Shown piece by piece: positions 40,201 to 44,555 of a stretch of DNA of 44,555 nt. Numbering within the stretch: position 1 is the first letter of the stretch; the number at the start of each line of letters is the position of its first letter. This DNA comes from UBA6215 sp964484255 (GTDB lineage Bacteria > Omnitrophota > Gorgyraeia > Pluralincolimonadales > Pluralincolimonadaceae), in contig CAZAEH010000011.1 in NCBI GenBank assembly GCA_964484255.1, positions 1 through 44,555 on the forward strand, read 5' to 3'. A program made the position numbers and the translations under genes. A model generated the notes under the pieces. The model had not been told where the DNA came from. It did no database searches and saw nothing but the letters and a program-made list of their open reading frames with translations.

Positions 40201-40800
40201 TCGAAGTATCTCGCGGCCGTTTATGATTCGGAAGGCCAGGATAAGTGTGCCGCTGAATCTAAAAAACTCGAGGATCTCTTTTGCGAAGGTTATCCGTATT
40301 ATTCTGGATGCCTTGAAATTATCAGGTTAAAAATCGCTCTTGATAATGCTTCAGATCAATCCGGAATATTGGGAGCTATAAGGGATAAGGCTGCGGCTTT
40401 ATACAGGCAGGGCTCGACATCCGAATCTATAGAACTATATGATTTGGTGTATAATAGCTCAAGGGACGCGAATATCCTCTTGACCATAGGAAACATATAT
40501 CTGGAAAGCGGTAAATATGAATCGGCACTGCGCAAGTACCGGGAATACCCGGATTCGGACGATAACCCGGAGGTATTGTTTAAAATGGCTTTATGCGACC
40601 GTAAGCTGGGAGAAAATTCCGCCGCGTATTCGCTTTTCAAGAAGATAGAGCTGCAATTTAAGGATTCGGATTATTATGATGACGCGCTTTATTATATGGG
40701 CACGTTAAACAGGGAAGCGGGCTTGTTCGAAGAGAGCGAGAAATATTTCGAAAAGCTCAGGTCTGAAAAACCCGGAAGCGAATACTTGATCCGGGAATAA
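37240..40800 (+). CDS. TolC-like outer-membrane tunnel fused to a GH144-type glucanase domain and a TPR-like tail
   Basis: This 1186-residue protein has a signal peptide at about 1-29 (FILLAAIPARDVVAE). Residues about 30-425 are a two-repeat TolC/OEP region: LTLRQAIDIAVKNSPDI opens repeat 1, LTMEEATNICLARNPEV opens repeat 2, and VDVLKTKSILDKAQ and NQDVLDAEALYAKAGYEL are the typical late helices. Residues about 434-815 are a complete PF10091/GH144-type domain (ASTGFGLAALCIGAENGWLP, GFFYHFLQTDTGK, AEISTVDTAILMYG, WGISSCETEDGY, WGRYGLKNAFN). Residues about 900-1186 are helical with TPR-like units (LTIGNIYLESGKYESALRKY). TolC termini face the periplasm, so the enzyme and TPR parts should sit at the tunnel mouth. 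There is no frameshift or internal stop. Confidence 0.85.
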   Translation: MNQNYKIITLSAVIFILLAAIPARDVVAEKLTLRQAIDIAVKNSPDIDIANLEKQKSDYKFKSKSAEMFPKISNYSRFSSDEYSSDSANKGWLVSEEIVQPIWKGGRLYYTKELYRNLKDIASVKALIKELDVAFEVKKAFFETVKYSELMKVSEEIEKVVGSHYENVNKMYKQGLVPKVDVLKTKSILDKAQLEHVQILNGYYLSRNHLNYVLNVPLDTDYEIEYPPRNLDVSLTMEEATNICLARNPEVTWIVLKEKNAGTETAITRAELLPEIDAYGKIGNKFDSSEDGTEKSVGVSINFDIWDWGRNYNEMKASQIEGLQVKKECEAEINRLALGVRNSYTDYDISLKKIVAAKRFFNSISEEFSKQLSRFNNGQATNQDVLDAEALYAKAGYELMEAYASCGLKKGALERAIGVGDMSEVSNRPPDFENDMEFISYIENRAFLFFACEQNKHTGLFRDASGGGDSSIASTGFGLAALCIGAENGWLPEEEARTRALKCLETLGSLDNRKDGFFYHFLQTDTGKRAGSAEISTVDTAILMYGIIAVSEYFGGNVSELGYKLVRSVEWRKMAGLDNRIFMGWTPEDKMMKAKWNYYTDEILLMSVLALGTDDEISEEVFYTFTRQKKSYKDSNRFIVSWTGSLFTYQYANIWLDLRYMRDKEGIDWNENSRSAIKAQIAYCADNSGKYSSLKDGAWGISSCETEDGYTMAMGAVPCGQTMPEFDGTVSISGSVGSMIFAPFDSMNAAKYYYSRPELWGRYGLKNAFNDDKKWISDTSFGIDTGLVLLSLENFRSGLIWKLMGRSPIIKKGMERARLNRQTVKEAVLRQVNPAISFDAKTEFSRMEGLSAADDIGSAKEYFNESDKMYKDIANAISSHDLTKLSPSSRADELFTLLVISLRKPGFLPSDKTKQDYLTSIKDSFLSEDVKKKFIEDVVYLSGAGYEEAANSLISGLVSEGEDNIYYREAGEYALKSGKPSVAYMFFSKYLAAVYDSEGQDKCAAESKKLEDLFCEGYPYYSGCLEIIRLKIALDNASDQSGILGAIRDKAAALYRQGSTSESIELYDLVYNSSRDANILLTIGNIYLESGKYESALRKYREYPDSDDNPEVLFKMALCDRKLGENSAAYSLFKKIELQFKDSDYYDDALYYMGTLNREAGLFEESEKYFEKLRSEKPGSEYLIRE

Positions 40801-40809
40801 GGAGATAAA

Positions 40810-43800
40810 ATGTTGCGAATGAATCGTTATATAATCCCGATTATTATGTCGATTTTTTCTTTATATATTTTTATTCCGTCAGCTTATTCCTCGCCAACTA
40901 TTCTTTCCTCGATAGAAGCGAAAGACGCGGGGAATAAGGCGGGCACAACAGAAGCTCCGGCCGTTTTTAACAAAATGCTGGACAATATAAAGACATACGA
41001 GGGGTTTTCCTCAGGAACGATTACGTATAGTCCGGATACGATAAAAAATTTTGAAACCTCCAATCCTGATTTGACGAGTATTTTAAAAAACAACGGTATA
41101 TCTGTAAGTACATATTTGAACTATCGTGATACACAGATCCAGGGAGAAAGCGGAAAACAGGCGCTTAATGACTGGATACTCAGTTTAAAACAGCAAACGG
41201 ATGATTCTTACAAGAGAACGGCCCAGGCTTTACTGGACAAGGTGATCGAGGAGATCAGGGACTATGATATATCGGCTAATGTATATGTAAGTATGAAACT
41301 ATCCGATACGACTGAGTTAATGAGTAGCAACCCCGAGCTTATAACAATACTCACGAATAACGGCATATCCTTAAGTACGTATTTAAGGTATCGTAACTCA
41401 AAGTTGCAGGATGGCTGGACCGAAGAGGAGCTTGACGCCCGGATAGTCAATTTGCAGAGACGCATTGACGGGACAACATATTCATCGGGCAGCTCGGTTA
41501 ATGTCTCGCTATCTTCCGGGAGCTCCGGCGGCGAGGATGACAGCAGTAGCGGGAAGAGCCAGAGCGGAACGGCATACTATAGCCCAAGCTATTCCAGCGC
41601 ACAAGAGCAGGGCGGGGACTATTATGGTATTTCTCTTGACGGATACGTTGAACAATACGGTTTACCCGCAGGTTTTACATATGGAAATCTTCAAGAGCTT
41701 GGCATATTTGATGAGACAGAAAAAAATATAACCGATGTTGATGAGCCTGAGCGAGCCGGTCCGCAAAACAATGGAGAAACGGATAATGGGCAAACCGAGA
41801 CGACCGAGCAGACCGCGGAGCAAACAGATGAAACAGGGGATTCGGCCGGACAGGACATAACGGCTGAAAATGAAACTACCGACGAAGTTGCCGAGCCGGT
41901 ATGCGTGCCGGACGGTTATTTCTATTCTACCGAACGCGACCTGAACGGCAATTATCCCTGTCATAACCTGGCGCGCCATTACAATAGCATGAGGCGCATG
42001 GACAGGGGATTCGGCAAGGGCTGGAGCGCCGATTATTCGTGTGACCTGACGGTCGGGACCGGTGGCAGGGTAGTTGTCGTGACGCCGGACTGGAAGGAAC
42101 TCATCTATGAATTCGACAGCTCAAGGAACAGCTATGTTGCCGTGAAACCGTCGAATTTTGCCTCATTGAAGCAAGACGGTGGAATTTTCACACTGGAATA
42201 TCTGGATGGTGTGAAATACCGTTTCGAACCCGCGGGCAGGAAGGGCAGTTACAGGTTAACTCGGATGGAAGACCTTGAGGGCGTCAGGTTTGTTTATTCG
42301 TACGGCAATATAACGGGTTTTCTCGAAAAGGTTGCGGATAGGTTTGGCAACTCCATCTCGTTTGAATACAATGATGTTGGCCATATAACTAAAGCGAAAG
42401 ACAGCGCGGGCAGGGAAGTAACCTACGGATATTCCTCATTGACCGGCGCGGTCACCGGCGTCAAACGGCCCGACGGCTCGTTCATCAAATATTCGTATGA
42501 TTCTCGCGGAAACATGTCGGAGAAGGTATTTGCTGACGGGACGATACTCGTAACCACATATGACAATTCACGAAGGGTACTCAAGCAGTTCCTCGATAAG
42601 AAATTGGTCTACGAATTCAAGTATAACGATAAAGATAACAGTATCGGGTATTTTGAATCGGGCCGACTCGTAAAGAATTACCATTATAACGGTAAGAAGT
42701 GCCTTACGAAGATTATTTCCTTCGACAACGGCACGGAAGAGAAGATCTATAATGACAAAGAGCTCGTCGTAAGATACATAGACCAGAAAGGCCGCGCCAC
42801 GGAGTTTGCCTATGACGACAATGGGAATATCGCCCAAAAAGTACTGCCTAACGGCGCGAAAGAGGCGTTCTCTTATGACAAGTACGGCCGCCTCGTAAAA
42901 TACACAAACCCGTTGGGTCATTCGACGGAAGTGTTATATAACGGCGCCGGCAAGCCGGAGAAACTGACGGACGCGGATGGCAGCGTTACGGCGTTTTCTT
43001 ATGACAATAACAATTACCTTGCCGTTATGGCGCTTCCCGATGGCGGCAAAATAAGCTATGCAAGAGACGATAAAGGCAATGCCCTTTCCGTTGATAATAA
43101 CGGCATTGTGAACAAATACGAATACGACGCGTTCGGGAACGTGAAGAAAAAATATTCAGCGTCAGGGCTCGTTACGGAGTATGCCTATAATCCGGATAAT
43201 GAACCGGTCAGGGTCGTCAAAAAAACGCAGACGAGCTCATATGAAATGTCCTACGAATACGACGCCTTCGGCAATATCACGAAGATAACGGATCCGCTCA
43301 AGAGGGTGACCTCGATAAAATGGGTGAAGGGTTTCTTCAACAGGATGGAAGAGGTCACGGACCCGTCCGGCAATACCATAAAACTCGGCTATGACGAAAC
43401 GGGGCACTTGATATCTAAGGCCGACCGTAATAATAACGGATGGAGCTATACGTATGACCCGCTCGGCCGCCTGACCGCGGTCGAAGACCCGGCAAAGAGC
43501 AGGATGTTTGCCCGATACGACCTTGCCGGGAACATTATCTCGCAGACCGATTTTGACGGGGTGAGGAAGGAATTCGACTACGACGACCTGAACAGGATAA
43601 CCGCTGTCAGGACCGAAGGCAGGACGGACAGGAAGGTAGAATATGACCTTGCCGGGCGCGCCGTCAGGATCATCGACGCCAACGGCAATGCGACCGCCTA
43701 CAAATATAATAAGACCGGCAAGGTAATTGAAACGGCCGATGCGGAAGGCATAACGACTGTCTATTCCTACGACAAAGGTGGCAGGCTCGCTTCCGTTATC

Positions 43801-44555
43801 GACGGAAACGGCAATGCAACAAATTACGCCTATAACAAACTCGGCCGGATAGAGAGTGTCACAGACCCGCTCGGCCGCAAGACGGCATATTTTTATGATT
43901 CCGCCGGGCGGCTCTCCGAGAAAACCCTGGCCGACGGAAGTAAGATAACATACGCTTACGATGAATTCGGCAGGACGGCGAGGATAACCTATCCCGGTGA
44001 CGAAGTCATTTATACCTATGACGCTGTCGGCAACGTCCTTTCAGCGAAGAACAACGTAACGGAAGTAACCCGCAAATACGATGCGCTGAACAGGGTGATA
44101 GAGGAGACGGATTCCTATACCAATAAGAAGATTGCCTATTCCTACGACCCCGAAGGCAACAGGACCGCCCTTGTCCTTGACGAGGGATATAAGGTCTCCT
44201 ACGTCTACGATGCGCTCAACCGCCTCTCGCAAATAAACCAGGGCGAAGAGTCGTTCAAATATAACTATACGCCTGGCGGCAGGCTCTTGTCCAAGCTCTA
44301 TCCGAACAATACCGCCCAGAACAACTCCTACAATAAATACGGCCAGCTCGAGAGGATAGAAATTACCGGTCCCGGGAACAAGGCCATAGATTCCTTTAGG
44401 TATACCTATGATCTCGCGGGAAACATAGTAAAGGAAGAGAACCCCAGCGCGGCCAAAGAATACTCCTACGACAGGATATACCGCCTCATAGCGGAAAAAT
44501 CCGGCGCCGTCACGGCGTCTTATTCCTACGATCCGGCGGGCAACCGCGTAAAAGA
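40810..44555 (+). CDS. Large exported YD-repeat (Rhs-like) protein, 3' end beyond the window
   Basis: The frame stays open from the ATG at 40810 (AAGGAG ribosome site just upstream, 9 bases after the previous stop) to the window end, at least 1248 residues. A signal peptide is at about 1-27 (IIMSIFSLYIFIPSAYS). Residues 84-111 and 173-200 are a duplicated 28-residue unit. A serine/glycine-rich and then acidic threonine/glutamate/glutamine-rich linker covers about 220-360. From about 370 it matches the Rhs opening (ARHYNSMRRMDRGFGKGWS). Dozens of YD repeats follow (for example AFSYDKYGRLVKYTNPLGH and YTYDPLGRLTAVEDP). The end, where a toxin, ligand or core domain might lie, is missing. Confidence 0.88.
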   Translation, partial: MLRMNRYIIPIIMSIFSLYIFIPSAYSSPTILSSIEAKDAGNKAGTTEAPAVFNKMLDNIKTYEGFSSGTITYSPDTIKNFETSNPDLTSILKNNGISVSTYLNYRDTQIQGESGKQALNDWILSLKQQTDDSYKRTAQALLDKVIEEIRDYDISANVYVSMKLSDTTELMSSNPELITILTNNGISLSTYLRYRNSKLQDGWTEEELDARIVNLQRRIDGTTYSSGSSVNVSLSSGSSGGEDDSSSGKSQSGTAYYSPSYSSAQEQGGDYYGISLDGYVEQYGLPAGFTYGNLQELGIFDETEKNITDVDEPERAGPQNNGETDNGQTETTEQTAEQTDETGDSAGQDITAENETTDEVAEPVCVPDGYFYSTERDLNGNYPCHNLARHYNSMRRMDRGFGKGWSADYSCDLTVGTGGRVVVVTPDWKELIYEFDSSRNSYVAVKPSNFASLKQDGGIFTLEYLDGVKYRFEPAGRKGSYRLTRMEDLEGVRFVYSYGNITGFLEKVADRFGNSISFEYNDVGHITKAKDSAGREVTYGYSSLTGAVTGVKRPDGSFIKYSYDSRGNMSEKVFADGTILVTTYDNSRRVLKQFLDKKLVYEFKYNDKDNSIGYFESGRLVKNYHYNGKKCLTKIISFDNGTEEKIYNDKELVVRYIDQKGRATEFAYDDNGNIAQKVLPNGAKEAFSYDKYGRLVKYTNPLGHSTEVLYNGAGKPEKLTDADGSVTAFSYDNNNYLAVMALPDGGKISYARDDKGNALSVDNNGIVNKYEYDAFGNVKKKYSASGLVTEYAYNPDNEPVRVVKKTQTSSYEMSYEYDAFGNITKITDPLKRVTSIKWVKGFFNRMEEVTDPSGNTIKLGYDETGHLISKADRNNNGWSYTYDPLGRLTAVEDPAKSRMFARYDLAGNIISQTDFDGVRKEFDYDDLNRITAVRTEGRTDRKVEYDLAGRAVRIIDANGNATAYKYNKTGKVIETADAEGITTVYSYDKGGRLASVIDGNGNATNYAYNKLGRIESVTDPLGRKTAYFYDSAGRLSEKTLADGSKITYAYDEFGRTARITYPGDEVIYTYDAVGNVLSAKNNVTEVTRKYDALNRVIEETDSYTNKKIAYSYDPEGNRTALVLDEGYKVSYVYDALNRLSQINQGEESFKYNYTPGGRLLSKLYPNNTAQNNSYNKYGQLERIEITGPGNKAIDSFRYTYDLAGNIVKEENPSAAKEYSYDRIYRLIAEKSGAVTASYSYDPAGNRVK
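41059..41409 (+). repeat. Duplicated 28-residue unit at the N terminus of the YD-repeat protein
   Basis: Residues 84-111 (41059-41142) and 173-200 (41326-41409) share 18 of 28 residues, on the pattern SNP[DE]LxxILxNNGIS[VL]STYLxYR, 89 residues apart. The unit is unfamiliar to me and could be an adhesion, linker or anchoring module. Confidence 0.75.

Noticed and set aside
36276..40800. An ordinary HlyD/TolC drug-efflux or type I secretion operon
   Set aside because: No ABC, RND or MFS pump gene accompanies the adaptor and tunnel. A glucan synthase occupies that place, and the tunnel carries a glucanase domain.
40810..44555. Apparent repeat array that could suggest CRISPR or satellite DNA
   Set aside because: The periodicity is at protein level (YD repeats), and the DNA units vary in length and sequence. 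There are no identical direct repeats with regular spacers.

Overview
The window looks like a chromosomal piece of an uncultivated, Gram-negative-type (two-membrane) bacterium. The run of ten N at 8894-8903 points to a scaffolded draft or metagenome assembly. AGG arginine and ATA isoleucine codons are common. The gene set includes an Re-type citrate synthase, hopanoid-associated genes, menaquinone genes, a TolC-type outer-membrane protein and beta-1,2-glucan enzymes. This would suit a candidate phylum such as Omnitrophota, but that placement is inference and no rRNA is present. Almost everything lies on the + strand in tightly packed operons. The one exception is a 23S rRNA methyltransferase-like gene at 14963-16129. 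No tRNA, rRNA, CRISPR array or insertion sequence was seen, and no intergenic stretch exceeds 300 bases.

Layout. (1) 1-6520: a lipid-headgroup/envelope operon with 2-aminoethylphosphonate transaminase, a PntC-like cytidylyltransferase, a CDP-alcohol phosphotransferase and a UPF0104 membrane protein. It continues into hopanoid-associated hpnA, ispH, an hpnG-like phosphorylase and an atypical ribulose-phosphate 3-epimerase homologue. (2) 6578-10493: a glycine-zipper exported protein, a short MgtE, QueF, a cobalamin adenosyltransferase, and MenG and MenA for menaquinone. (3) 10503-14996: a secreted GH144-type glucanase and a GH116-type glucosidase, running head-on into the methyltransferase gene. 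(4) 16136-16196: two divergent promoters sharing their -35 bases, both apparently giving leaderless mRNAs. (5) 17575-21673: a BFN nuclease-family protein, a glycogen debranching enzyme and a two-component pair. (6) 21800-29048: ADP-forming acyl-CoA synthetase joined to a complete glycine cleavage system (T, H, P1, P2), a lipoate ligase-family protein and a ferredoxin. (7) 29505-34600: aconitase/LeuCD-family subunits, malate dehydrogenase, a probable Re-citrate synthase and a polyprenyl synthase. (8) 34733-44555: an AT-richer block described below.

The most exciting region is 34733-40800, possibly to the window end. Three adjacent genes encode an OpgH-like GT2 glucan synthase in the inner membrane, an HlyD-type periplasmic adaptor, and one 1186-residue polypeptide fusing a TolC outer-membrane tunnel, a GH144-type beta-1,2-glucanase (or transglycosylase) domain and a TPR-like tail. 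Together they contain all the parts of a synthase-dependent polysaccharide secretion machine: synthase, adaptor, hydrolase, TPR and outer-membrane pore. Here the pore is TolC-like and the hydrolase is built into it. I know of no described system with this architecture. A large exported YD-repeat (Rhs-like) protein begins 9 bases after it and runs off the window. The second GH144 gene and its GH116 partner at 10.5-15.0 kb suggest that the organism also degrades beta-1,2-glucans.
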